64,000 nt of DNA from assembly GCA_019423685.1 (NCBI GenBank), contig JAHZAY010000005.1, forward strand, positions 1 to 64,000. Reading direction: 5' to 3'. The stretch is from Clostridiales bacterium. Its GTDB lineage: Bacteria > Bacillota > Clostridia > Oscillospirales > Ruminococcaceae. Of this stretch, positions 50,968-59,214 are shown in pieces. A model generated the notes under the pieces. It did no database searches and was not told the origin of the DNA. It saw nothing but the letters and a program-made list of their open reading frames with translations. Every line of letters starts with the position of its first letter. The first letter of the stretch is position 1. The translations under genes and the position numbers were made by a program.

Positions 50968-51614
50968 CCTTTACCCGCAAGTACGAGCGAATCCTGCGCA
51001 AAACACGCGGTATCCTCTACAAAAATCCGCTGCTCTCTCTGGGGCTGGCAATGCCTTTGGCGATCATTCCGTCCTACAATCTCACCATCACTGCCGCCGT
51101 TTGTCTATCCATGCTGATCTGCTTTGTGCCGACGGTATTCATCGCCGGCATCATCGGCAAGCGGATTGTTTCCCCATGGCAGGTGGTTGTCTACCCGTTG
51201 ATTGCCTGTGTGCTGATGATTCCAACCCGCATGCTGTTGCAGATGCTCTTTCCCATGATTCAGGACACATTGGGCATCTATTTTTCGCTGATCTGTGTCA
51301 ACACCCTGCTGTTTTATGCCACCGATCACGCCGCTCAAAAGCGTCCATTGCAGGCATTGGGACTCGGTTTGCGGCTGTGGTTTGGCGCGGCGTTGGTTGC
51401 ATTGATCTGCGGAGCAATCCGCGAGATTGCCGCCACCGGGGCAATTCTTGGCGTCGTCCTCTTCCCGAACGGTTCCCACATTCCCATTGCGCAGATGGCA
51501 ATGGGCGGCTTTATTCTGTTGGCTTTCTTTGCGGCGCTGTGCCGCTTGATCCATCGCAGCATCCTATGGCTAACCAAGCGGGCGGATGCAAGCAAAGGGG
51601 GTGAACAGCGATGA
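50964..51614 (+). CDS. RnfE-like membrane subunit lacking cluster cysteines
   Basis: 216 residues, RBS AAAGGAGG, about six helices. NPLLSLGLAMPLAIIP aligns with the RnfE NPxFVQLLGLCPALA block but has Ala-Met in place of the Cys. CVNTLLFYATDHA replaces the VNCIILGRAEAFA block, losing the second Cys from its position. In Rnf/Nqr complexes these cysteines, with two of RnfA, hold an intramembrane [2Fe-2S] cluster. Order C-D-E-A with no RnfG gene between D and E. Confidence 0.82.
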   Translation: MTFTRKYERILRKTRGILYKNPLLSLGLAMPLAIIPSYNLTITAAVCLSMLICFVPTVFIAGIIGKRIVSPWQVVVYPLIACVLMIPTRMLLQMLFPMIQDTLGIYFSLICVNTLLFYATDHAAQKRPLQALGLGLRLWFGAALVALICGAIREIAATGAILGVVLFPNGSHIPIAQMAMGGFILLAFFAALCRLIHRSILWLTKRADASKGGEQR

Positions 51615-52210
51615 TGACCTATCTTGCAGAATTGTCGACAGCCTTTATGACTGCGTTGGCACTGGAAAATCTGCTGTTTGCCCGCGCCATCGACATTCCC
51701 CGCCTGTATGAGCGGCGATCCATTCAACAGATTGTCTACATCGGACTTACCCTTACCGTCATCAACGCTGTTGGCGCGATACCTTCCTACTTTGTCAACC
51801 GCTTCTTAGGCTCCAAACCGCCGCTTTCTGACTTCATGACTCCGGCACAGCTTTGTGTCAACATTCTGGTCTTATTGGTAATTTATTTCCTCATCCGCCG
51901 TTTCTCGCCAAAACTGTTCAGTAGAATCGGGGAAAGTTTACCTTTTTATGGAGTCAACTGCGTCACCTTGGGCACCCTGATGGTTGCATCGAGAATGAGC
52001 AGCAGCACAAACTTCTTTTTCTTCTTCGGTTACTGTGTGGGAGCAGGCGTTGGTTTTATGGTCGCACTTCTTTTGTTGTGGTCGGTTCGCCAGCGCCTTT
52101 CGATGACCCGCATTCCTAAAACATTCCGCGGCTTACCAATCACGTTGCTTTCTCTTGGCATCATTTCGCTTGCGCTGTTCGGCCTGCTGGGCAACCAGCT
52201 GCCGGCATAA
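51611..52210 (+). CDS. RnfA-like membrane subunit, one cluster cysteine missing
   Basis: 199 residues, RBS GGGGGTG, six helices. ALENLLFARAIDIPRL aligns with the RnfA VNNFVLSRFLGICPFLG block, with Ile-Asp where the Cys-Pro should be; the second cysteine remains in FYGVNCVTLG. Overlaps the E gene (ATGA). Last recognisable Rnf subunit; the RnfB gene that normally follows is absent, and a glycosidase-like gene follows instead. Confidence 0.82.
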   Translation: MMTYLAELSTAFMTALALENLLFARAIDIPRLYERRSIQQIVYIGLTLTVINAVGAIPSYFVNRFLGSKPPLSDFMTPAQLCVNILVLLVIYFLIRRFSPKLFSRIGESLPFYGVNCVTLGTLMVASRMSSSTNFFFFFGYCVGAGVGFMVALLLLWSVRQRLSMTRIPKTFRGLPITLLSLGIISLALFGLLGNQLPA

Positions 52211-52234
52211 AGTGCGCGCTCGGGAGGGATTATT

Positions 52235-53437
52235 ATGGGAAGACCTTACAAGATCAAACGTCACAAACAGATTTACCGCCGCTCGACGGGCAGTGTGGTG
52301 CTGCGCGTTTTGGTGATTGTGGTGGCCATCGCCGCCCTGTTTGCCCTTGGATGGGCACTGTACGCCCCGGTCAGCAACTGGATCGCCCAGCGGCAAAACC
52401 AAACTCCTCAGCAGACAATCGGTTCTTCCGACGAACAACAGTCGCAGGAAGAGATGGTGCCCGGCGCATCGCAGACCGAGGAAGATCTGCCCCAAGCGGA
52501 GGAACAGCCTGTTTCCTCGACTTCCGCTATGACCGCCTACCTGCCGCCTGAAACGGTGCAGGACAGTGCCGCCTTCTCCTCTGCCTTAACCGCGGCAAAG
52601 GATGCCGGCTACGACAGCATCCTGATCGACCTGAAAACCGATGACGGCACAGTCACCTACTCCATCCAGTACAACGAAACTACCGATGCGCGCGTCACCA
52701 CCACGACGCCGATCGATCTTGCCTCCACAGTCCAGCAAATTCGCGACGCGGGCCTTATGCCAGTGGCCTCGATCCACACCTTCCGCGATCACCTGTATCC
52801 GTCCGTCGATCACGATGCAGCTACCTGGTACCTTGATTCCAGCTCGCTGTGGCTGGACAATTCTCCAGACAACGGCGGTCGCGTTTGGATGAATCCCTTC
52901 TCGGACGCTGCACAAAACTACATCCAGAAGATTGTGGACGACGCCTGCAACGCCGGATTTGAAGAAATTATCCTGCAAGATGTACAATTCCCTGAGGGCT
53001 ACTCGCTGGATATGATCGACTACTTCGAACATGCCGGGGATGACAAACACGCCTTCTTGCAGCAGTACATTGCGCAGATGACCGAATACGCTGCGGGCAA
53101 AGGGGTGGAGCTGACAGCCCTGTTCCCCGCCACCAGCATGCTGGGTGGGGAGAGCGACATGTACTTCGGCGACACGACCGACCTTGTCTCGGGCACCGTG
53201 GCAATCGATCTGCGGGACAGCGTCTTTGGTACCGGACTGCAAAATGACCAGATTTCCATCCCCGATCCGGGAGCAGACCCCTACAACACGGTGCGCACCG
53301 CCGCCGCAGCACTGCGCGAAAAGCTGCCGAACACCCAAATCATCGCTCTGCTCGACGCCGACGGCGTTGCCGAGCGCACCGAGGCGGCCGCACAGAGCGA
53401 CATTGTGCGCTACATCGTCTACTCTCCGACCTTCTAA
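52235..53437 (+). CDS. Membrane-anchored putative glycoside hydrolase (DUF4015-like)
   Basis: 400 residues. Basic N terminus, one helix (VLRVLVIVVAIAALFALGWAL), a Gln/Glu/Ser-rich linker (about 50-95), then a TIM-barrel-like domain: YDSILIDLKTDDGTVTYSI, MPVASIHTFRDHLYP, VWMNPFSDAAQNYIQKIVDDAC, FEEIILQDVQFPEG. These fit the 'putative glycosyl hydrolase' DUF4015 family. Extracytoplasmic. 24 bp after the RnfA-like gene, so probably co-transcribed. Confidence 0.82.
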   Translation: MGRPYKIKRHKQIYRRSTGSVVLRVLVIVVAIAALFALGWALYAPVSNWIAQRQNQTPQQTIGSSDEQQSQEEMVPGASQTEEDLPQAEEQPVSSTSAMTAYLPPETVQDSAAFSSALTAAKDAGYDSILIDLKTDDGTVTYSIQYNETTDARVTTTTPIDLASTVQQIRDAGLMPVASIHTFRDHLYPSVDHDAATWYLDSSSLWLDNSPDNGGRVWMNPFSDAAQNYIQKIVDDACNAGFEEIILQDVQFPEGYSLDMIDYFEHAGDDKHAFLQQYIAQMTEYAAGKGVELTALFPATSMLGGESDMYFGDTTDLVSGTVAIDLRDSVFGTGLQNDQISIPDPGADPYNTVRTAAAALREKLPNTQIIALLDADGVAERTEAAAQSDIVRYIVYSPTF

Positions 53438-53467
53438 ATCCTTTTACAATCTCATAACTCTGTAAAG

Positions 53468-53508
53468 CGCAAAGCGGCTAAGGAAACATTCCTTAGCCGC
53501 TTTCCTTA
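53468..53508 (+). terminator. Terminator of the rpe/Rnf-like transcript
   Basis: AAAGCGGCTAAGGA (53471-53484) / TCCTTAGCCGCTTT (53490-53503). Confidence 0.85.
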
Positions 53509-53778
53509 TATGAACGGGAGCGGGGCGCGCCCTTTGCCCGACACTCTATCCTATGCTTTCTTCGGGCAATTGGCAAAAGTCTCCCCGACGCTCCGCACAG
53601 TTCTATCCCTTTCCACATCACAGATCGGCCGCGGTTTTGCCCTGTTTCACCCCCGCTTTTTTTACGCAGGAGCGGGCAGAATTTTTTTCGTCCCACCGCA
53701 ATTGTCTCCGTTCTCCCCTCGCTTTCTTTTTTGTCCGATACCCCCCCTTTTTGCAAATCCCCCTTAAAAAAGCTCTGC
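53509..53778. other. Gene-free region, pyrimidine-rich
   Basis: No supported gene in either strand; the frames present lack RBS and family resemblance. Confidence 0.4.
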
Positions 53779-53818
53779 AAAAAAGAGGGATAAGGCACAA
53801 GACCTTATCCCTCTTACG
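53779..53818 (-). terminator. Terminator of the Rrf2 gene
   Basis: AAGAGGGATAAGG (53783-53795) / CCTTATCCCTCTT (53803-53815); TTTTTTGC follows on the minus strand. Confidence 0.8.
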
Positions 53819-53875
53819 CAATCTGTATATGCCCGCAGCTACTTTAGCAAGCCCAGGTGGACCCGCTTGCCTCTT

Positions 53876-54331
53876 TTATTGGGCGCTCTCCTGTTTCTCC
53901 AACAGGCTGTGGTAGCGTTCGAGCATCTGTCCCAAGGTGATCCGCTGCATCTGCTGTTGCACCGCTTTTGCAATCTCCTCATAGGGCTCGCGCAGCACTT
54001 CGGCAATATTGCGCCCTACCGGACACAGCGGCGAAGGGGCCGGGTGCAGCCCGATCAACCGTTCAAGACCCTGTGGCTCCAGCGCGTGATAAACCTCCCA
54101 CAGCGTCACCTGATCGGGAGAAACCGCCATCGTCGCGCCGCCGACACCGCGGGCAATGTGAATAATTCCCGCCTTTTGCAGCGCACCCAGAAGGCTGCGG
54201 ATGGCAGCCGGATTGCAGCCGGTTGTTTTGGAAAGCAATTCGCTGGTGACCCGAACCTGCTGGCCATATTCGGCAATAAAGATTAAACAGTGCATCGCGA
54301 TAGAACTTTTTGTACTGATTTTCATTTTCAA
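53876..54331 (-). CDS. Rrf2-family transcriptional regulator
   Basis: 151 residues. N-terminal winged helix MKISTKSSIAMHCLIFIAEYG, recognition region LLSKTTGCNPAAIRSLLGALQKAG and wing ARGVGGATMAVSPDQVTLWEV typical of Rrf2. Only one cysteine (SPLCPVG) lies in the usual cluster-binding stretch, where IscR has three, so Fe-S sensing is uncertain (YwnA-like). RBS GAGGG. Confidence 0.9.
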   Translation of the reverse strand: MKMKISTKSSIAMHCLIFIAEYGQQVRVTSELLSKTTGCNPAAIRSLLGALQKAGIIHIARGVGGATMAVSPDQVTLWEVYHALEPQGLERLIGLHPAPSPLCPVGRNIAEVLREPYEEIAKAVQQQMQRITLGQMLERYHSLLEKQESAQ

Positions 54332-54359
54332 TCCCTCTATACAAATAAACCTTGTCTTT

Positions 54360-54388
54360 ATTATACGGTATTTACACCGGATTGTAAA
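54360..54388 (-). promoter_or_regulatory. Promoter of the Rrf2 gene with palindrome
   Basis: TTTACA (54388-54383), 17-bp spacer, TATAAT (54365-54360). TTTACA-ccggat-TGTAAA (54371-54388) within it may be an autoregulatory site. Confidence 0.65.
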
Positions 54389-54476
54389 CGAAAATTGTTT
54401 GCCCCCACCGGTCTTGTTCGTACCCTCTAAAGAATACCCTCTGTTCCAATGCTGTGTTTTGGGATATACAGCAACA

Positions 54477-54506
54477 AAAGCCGCCCCGGTGGGGCGGCTT
54501 TTGTTT
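54477..54506 (-). terminator. Terminator of the perR-rbr operon
   Basis: AAAAGCCGCCCC (54477-54488) / GGGGCGGCTTTT (54492-54503). Confidence 0.85.
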
Positions 54507-54527
54507 TATTTTGTCTTTTAAACCAGA

Positions 54528-55064
54528 TTAATAGTTCTGTGCTCTGAGCTCGAAGTATGCCTTTGGATGTGCGCATACCGGGCAAACTTCCGGCGCTTCC
54601 TCGCCGAAGTGGATATGTCCGCAGTTGCGGCAGATCCAAGCCTTTTTGCCTTCGCGGTTGAATACTTTGCCTTCCTCGATGTTCTTGCACAGAGCTTTGT
54701 AGCGCTCCTCGTGCTCTTTCTCGATGGCAGCTACGCCCTCGAAGAGGTTTGCAATGTGATCGAAGCCCTCTTCTCTTGCCTCTTTTGCGAAGGTAGCATA
54801 CATATCGGTCCACTCATAGTTCTCGCCGGCAGCTGCATCTTTGAGGTTGTCTACGGTCTTGCCGATGCCGCCGTTGAGGAGCTTAAACCACATTTTTGCG
54901 TGCTCTTTTTCGTTGTTGGCAGTCTCGGTAAAGATCGCAGAGATCTGCTCAAAGCCCTCTTTTTTAGCCTGGGAAGCGTAGTAAGTGTACTTGTTTCTTG
55001 CCTGGGATTCTCCTGCAAATGCAGCCTGCAAATTTTTCTCAGTCTTTGTTCCTTTGAGTTCCAT
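54528..55064 (-). CDS. rbr: Rubrerythrin
   Basis: 178 residues. Ferritin-like di-iron domain with FAGESQARNKYTYYA, ETANNEKEHAKMWF (ExxH), and GVAAIEKEHEERY (ExxH); C-terminal rubredoxin domain WICRNCGHIHFGEEAPEVCPVC with two CxxC pairs. NADH-linked peroxide reduction, protecting anaerobes. 32 bp downstream of a Fur/PerR-type gene. Confidence 0.96.
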   Translation of the reverse strand: MELKGTKTEKNLQAAFAGESQARNKYTYYASQAKKEGFEQISAIFTETANNEKEHAKMWFKLLNGGIGKTVDNLKDAAAGENYEWTDMYATFAKEAREEGFDHIANLFEGVAAIEKEHEERYKALCKNIEEGKVFNREGKKAWICRNCGHIHFGEEAPEVCPVCAHPKAYFELRAQNY

Positions 55065-55096
55065 AGTGATAGTTCCGCCTTTCTTTGTAAAATCGT

Positions 55097-55501
55097 TTAT
55101 TTAGACTCTTCTTTCTGGCAGCTTCGACAGATACCCCAGGCCCGAATCTGGACCTCCTGTACCTGTGCGCCGACCTGTGCAAACGTGGCTTTCAGCGACT
55201 CCGTCTCCCTCCCAACATCGCACGGCAGGTCAAATACTCCGCCGCACTGGGTACAGATCAGATGTGGGTGCATGGTGGTCACCGCGTCAAAGCGATCTCC
55301 GCCAATGCCGGTATGGATGCGCCGCAGCAGCCCCATCTCCTCCAGAATGTTTAGATTCCGGTAAACCGTCCCCAGGCTGATCTCGGGAAGCTGTTCTTTT
55401 ACTGTGAGGTAAACTTCCTCCGCGTTTGGGTGCTCATGAGAGGCCTTCACCGCGTCATACACAAGCGTCCGCTGACGTGAATTTCTTCTTTGTTCCGCCA
55501 T
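55097..55501 (-). CDS. perR: Fur-family regulator, probably PerR
   Basis: 134 residues: RNSRQRTLVYDAVKASHEHPNAEEVY, EISLGTVYRNLNILEEMGLL recognition helix, HPHLICTQCGGVFDLP and ICRSCQKEE for the structural zinc (two CxxC). Pairing with rubrerythrin supports PerR rather than Fur. An inverted repeat in its promoter suggests autoregulation. Confidence 0.88.
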   Translation of the reverse strand: MAEQRRNSRQRTLVYDAVKASHEHPNAEEVYLTVKEQLPEISLGTVYRNLNILEEMGLLRRIHTGIGGDRFDAVTTMHPHLICTQCGGVFDLPCDVGRETESLKATFAQVGAQVQEVQIRAWGICRSCQKEESK

Positions 55502-55517
55502 CTCTTCGCTCCTTATC

Positions 55518-55536
55518 AGTAATAGTTCTTATTACT
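55518..55536 (-). promoter_or_regulatory. Per-box-like inverted repeat
   Basis: AGTAATA (55518-55524) / TATTACT (55530-55536) between the -10 and the perR start; similar in style to PerR boxes (AT-rich palindrome). Confidence 0.55.
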
Positions 55537-55542
55537 TATTAA

Positions 55543-55570
55543 AGTATACCACAGATTATTGAAAAGTCAA
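55543..55570 (-). promoter_or_regulatory. perR-rbr promoter
   Basis: TTGACT (55570-55565), 16-bp spacer, TATACT (55548-55543). Confidence 0.7.
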
Positions 55571-55744
55571 GTGCACTTTTTACCCAATTTTATATCCCAT
55601 TTCTTAGCTAGTATACCCACAAAGCCACATCACCAATCCAAAAGGAGCCAAAGCACTGCCAGGAAAGTTGGGATAGCGAGGACAAGGGATTATGCAGGAT
55701 TCACAAAAATAAAGAAAATGGGATAAAAAAGCCAAATTCTGCCC

Positions 55745-55773
55745 TTGACAGCATGCACACTCTTCGATATAAT
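55745..55773 (+). promoter_or_regulatory. Promoter of rplJ-rplL
   Basis: TTGACA (55745-55750), 17-bp spacer, TATAAT (55768-55773). Confidence 0.9.
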
Positions 55774-55789
55774 AATAAAGCTGTCAATT

Positions 55790-55915
55790 CCAAAGACAGC
55801 AGGTGCAAATGCAAAACAGCATTGCTTAAAGCAAGCCTGCCGAGGAAATGATGAGAAAGTATTATGACTTTTCATCTGCTCTTTTGCCTCGGAGCGTCAT
55901 GCTTTGAGGAAAAAG
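55790..55915 (+). ncRNA. L10 leader (ribosomal protein autoregulatory RNA)
   Basis: The stretch contains the typical L10 leader elements: aaagacagcaggtgc, gcttaaagcaagcctgcc, then ccgagg ... cctcgg closing a terminal hairpin. Upstream of rplJ, where L10-L7/L12 binds and represses translation. A run of T follows at 55918, suggesting possible attenuation. Confidence 0.8.
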
Positions 55916-56043
55916 GGCTTTTTTAATTTTTCGGGTGATCCGAAAAAGCAACCCTTTTTCGGAGCGGCGATTTGCATCGAATCCGCGCCGCGGCCTCCCC
56001 CAAAAAGGACCGCGCACAAACATTTTTCAGGAGGTGAACTGAT

Positions 56044-56595
56044 TTGCCTAACGAAAAGGTTTTACTCGAAAAACAGCAGTATGTTGCCGAGCTCAAAGAC
56101 AAACTCGCAAACGCTGCTGCCGGTGTCCTGGTAGATTACAAGGGCATCACCGTAGCTGACGACACCAAGCTCCGTAAAGAGCTGCGTGAAGCTGGCGTTG
56201 AGTACCGTGTTGTAAAGAACACCATGCTCCGCCTGGCACTGAAGGACACTCCTTACGAGGAGATCTCCAACGTGCTGGAAAACACCACCGCGATCGCAAT
56301 CTCCCCGGAGGACCCGATCGTCGCTGCAAAAATCATCTGCAAATACATCGAGGGCGCTAAGAGCTCTTACGCTGTAAAAGCTGGTTTTGCAGATGGCAAA
56401 CCGATGGATAAAGCTGGCGTTGAGACCCTGTCCAAACTGCCGAACAAGGAAGGCCTCGTTTCCATGTTGCTCAGCGTACTCACTGGCAACCTCAGAGGTC
56501 TGGCTGTTGCAATCAAAGCAATCGGCGAGAAGAAAGAGGAAGAGGCTGGCGCACCTGCCGAGGCTGCTACTGCTGAGGCTTCTGCTGCTGAATAA
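56044..56595 (+). CDS. rplJ: 50S ribosomal protein L10
   Basis: 183 residues, TTG start preceded by AGGAGGTG. Begins MPNEKVLLEKQQYVAEL, with GVLVDYKGITVADDTKLRKELREAGVEYRVVKNTML, the L10 signature. Ala/Glu-rich C-terminal tail. P-stalk base; regulated by the leader above. Confidence 0.97.
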   Translation: MPNEKVLLEKQQYVAELKDKLANAAAGVLVDYKGITVADDTKLRKELREAGVEYRVVKNTMLRLALKDTPYEEISNVLENTTAIAISPEDPIVAAKIICKYIEGAKSSYAVKAGFADGKPMDKAGVETLSKLPNKEGLVSMLLSVLTGNLRGLAVAIKAIGEKKEEEAGAPAEAATAEASAAE

Positions 56596-56671
56596 TCCAT
56601 CATCCGCACTGCATTGTGGCTAAAATGGCCACAGCACTGAATTTGAAAATTTACATTATGGAGGTACTATC

Positions 56672-57046
56672 ATGGCTTCTGAGAAAGTTTTAGCATTTGT
56701 TGAGAATGTTAAAGAACTGACTGTTCTTGAGCTTGCTGAGCTCGTAAAAGCACTGGAAGAAGAATTTGGCGTTTCTGCCGCTGCTCCTGTTGCTGTAGCT
56801 GCCGCTCCGGCTGCTGCTGCTGCTGAGGAGGAGAAGACCGAGTTTGACGTAATCCTGAAGAGCGCAGGTGGCTCCAAGATGGGCGTTATCAAACTGGTTA
56901 AAGAGATCACCGGCCTGGGCCTGAAAGAGGCTAAAGCTCTGGTTGACGAGTGCCCGAAACCGATCAAAGAGGGCATTTCCAAAGCTGACGCTGAGGAGAT
57001 CAAGACCAAACTGGAAGAGGCTGGCGCTGAGGTAGAACTCAAGTAA
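56672..57046 (+). CDS. rplL: 50S ribosomal protein L7/L12
   Basis: 124 residues: N-terminal dimerisation segment ending in LVKALEEEFGVSAAAPVAV, Ala-rich hinge, C-terminal domain EKTEFDVILKSAGGSKMGVIKLVKEITGLGLKEAK. Binds elongation factors. RBS GGAGG. Terminator follows. Confidence 0.98.
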   Translation: MASEKVLAFVENVKELTVLELAELVKALEEEFGVSAAAPVAVAAAPAAAAAEEEKTEFDVILKSAGGSKMGVIKLVKEITGLGLKEAKALVDECPKPIKEGISKADAEEIKTKLEEAGAEVELK

Positions 57047-57070
57047 GTCTTTAACAGAAAAAAGTTTTTT

Positions 57071-57108
57071 ACCGGATACAGAAAAGTTTCTGTATCCGGT
57101 TTTTTTCT
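57071..57108 (+). terminator. Terminator of rplJL
   Basis: ACCGGATACAGAAA (57071-57084) / TTTCTGTATCCGGT (57087-57100) then TTTTTT. Confidence 0.95.
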
Positions 57109-57216
57109 GCCCTTGTCTGCCTTTCCCGCAGGCAAAAAGTTTTGCGCTCTCCTTGGTTTTGTGTTATACTAGTCCTAAATTCGCACACCCACCTTTTACT
57201 GTAAAAAGGAGCATCC

Positions 57217-59181
57217 ATGACTTCCCAATTTCTTCCTATTACCAGAGCTGAGGCCACCGCACGCGGATGGGACCAGCTCGACTTTGTCTATATTATCGGC
57301 GACGCCTATGTCGATCACCCAAGTTTTGGCGCCGCAATCATCTCCCGCGTTATCGAATCGCTCGGCTTTTCCATCGGCATCATCTCGCAGCCGGTTTCGG
57401 ACCGCGACTATATGGAATTTGGCGCGCCCAAGTACGCCTTCCTGGTCACTGGAGGGAACATCGACTCGATGGTCGCCCACTACACCGCAGCCAAGAGAAA
57501 GCGCAGCGACGACGCCTACACTCCCGGTGGCAAAGCAGGCCGGCGCCCTGATCGAGCCACCATCGTCTATTCCCGCAAGCTGCGCCAGCTTTATCCCGAC
57601 TCTTCGATTGTCATCGGCGGTCTGGAAGCTTCGCTGCGCCGCTTTGCCCACTATGACTATTGGGATGACGCCGTTCGCCCCTCCATTTTGATCGACTCAC
57701 AGGCCGATCTGCTGCTGTACGGCATGGGCGAAAAGGTGATCGCTCAGCTCACCGGACAGCTCAAAGCGGGAAAGGAGATCCACCAGATCCGGGACATTCG
57801 CGGCACCTGCTACCTGTGCACCCAGGACGAGATCCCCAAGGACAGTGTAACCTGTGCCTCCTTCCACAAAGTTTCGGAAAATAAAGAGAGCTATGCCAAA
57901 GCGCATCAAATCCAGACCGAATGGCAGGACGCTGTCTACGGCAAAACCATTGTGCAAAAGCAGACCAACGACCTGTATTTGGTACAAAATCCGCCGATGC
58001 CCACCCTTACCCGCGAAGAGTTGGACCGCGTGTTCGATCTGCCCTTTACCCGCACCTACCACCCCTCCTACGAGGCGATGGGCGGTGTGGACGCCATCAA
58101 AGAAGTTGAGTTTTCGATTATCCAGAACCGCGGCTGCTTTGGCAACTGCAATTTCTGCGCCATCACCTTCCATCAGGGACGGCAGGTAGTCTCCCGCAGC
58201 GAGGACTCGATCGTCCGCGAGGCCGAGGAGATGACCCACAACCCCCATTTTAAGGGGTACATCCACGATGTGGGCGGCCCAACGGCCGATTTCCGCTACC
58301 CCTCCTGCAAAAAGCAGCTCAAATATGGCCTGTGCCAAAACCGCAAGTGCCTGGCCCCTAAGCCCTGCCCGCAGCTGGAAGTGGACCACATGGAGTATGT
58401 GGAAGTCTTGCGCAAGCTGCGCGCCATTCCAGGTGTCAAAAAGGTGTTTGTCCGCTCGGGAATCCGCTATGACTACCTCAACGCCGACCCCAACCCTACC
58501 TTCCTGCGGGAATTGGTACAGTACCACATCAGCGGACAGCTCAAGGTCGCCCCCGAACACTGTGTCAACCATGTCCTCGACAAGATGGGCAAACCGCACA
58601 TTCAGGACTTTGACCGCTTCTGCAAGCGCTTTTATGAGGAGACCAAGAAAGCCGGCAAGGAACAGTATCTGGTCCCCTATCTGATGTCCTCCCATCCGGG
58701 ATGCACCATCGCCGACGCGGTGGAGCTGGCTCTCTATCTCAAGCGCCACCACATGCGCCCTGAGCAGGTGCAGGACTTCTACCCCACCCCCGGCACAAAC
58801 TCCACCTGTATGTTCTACACCGGCTTGGACCCGCAGACGATGGAGCCGGTTTATGTTCCCAGAACGGCACAGGAAAAGTTCTATCAGCGCACCCTTCTGC
58901 AATCCTACAAGCCGGAGAACCGACACGCGGTGATCGAGGCCCTCATCTATGCGCACCGGGAGGACCTGATCGGCTATGGTCCGGACTGCCTGGTTGCCCC
59001 GGACAACGAATACATCCGCACCCACTCCCGCAAGCCCGCTGCCACCAGCAAAGCCACAAACCAAAAGGCAGGCTCTGCCCGCTCCAAGGCGCCAGCTCAC
59101 CGCTCCAGAAGGGGCAGTGTGGTCACCCGCAACGGGCTGCTGACCAACGATACCCATTCCCCTCGCCGCAGAGGCCGATAA
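57217..59181 (+). CDS. YgiQ family radical SAM protein
   Basis: 654 residues. N-terminal YgiQ domain (QLDFVYIIGDAYVDHPSFGAAI), radical SAM cluster NRGCFGNCNFCAITFHQGR (CxxxCxxC, about residue 307), and the family-typical HPGCTIADAVELALYLK and VQDFYPTPGTNSTCM. The C-terminal 50 residues are low complexity and basic. The reaction is unknown. RBS AAAAAGGAG. Confidence 0.94.
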   Translation: MTSQFLPITRAEATARGWDQLDFVYIIGDAYVDHPSFGAAIISRVIESLGFSIGIISQPVSDRDYMEFGAPKYAFLVTGGNIDSMVAHYTAAKRKRSDDAYTPGGKAGRRPDRATIVYSRKLRQLYPDSSIVIGGLEASLRRFAHYDYWDDAVRPSILIDSQADLLLYGMGEKVIAQLTGQLKAGKEIHQIRDIRGTCYLCTQDEIPKDSVTCASFHKVSENKESYAKAHQIQTEWQDAVYGKTIVQKQTNDLYLVQNPPMPTLTREELDRVFDLPFTRTYHPSYEAMGGVDAIKEVEFSIIQNRGCFGNCNFCAITFHQGRQVVSRSEDSIVREAEEMTHNPHFKGYIHDVGGPTADFRYPSCKKQLKYGLCQNRKCLAPKPCPQLEVDHMEYVEVLRKLRAIPGVKKVFVRSGIRYDYLNADPNPTFLRELVQYHISGQLKVAPEHCVNHVLDKMGKPHIQDFDRFCKRFYEETKKAGKEQYLVPYLMSSHPGCTIADAVELALYLKRHHMRPEQVQDFYPTPGTNSTCMFYTGLDPQTMEPVYVPRTAQEKFYQRTLLQSYKPENRHAVIEALIYAHREDLIGYGPDCLVAPDNEYIRTHSRKPAATSKATNQKAGSARSKAPAHRSRRGSVVTRNGLLTNDTHSPRRRGR

Positions 59182-59214
59182 AGAGGAAGATTATCCACGG
59201 AGGGACCTTTTTTC

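Noticed and set aside
57697..59157. 486-codon minus-strand frame
   Set aside because: Antisense shadow of the YgiQ gene; no recognisable domain.
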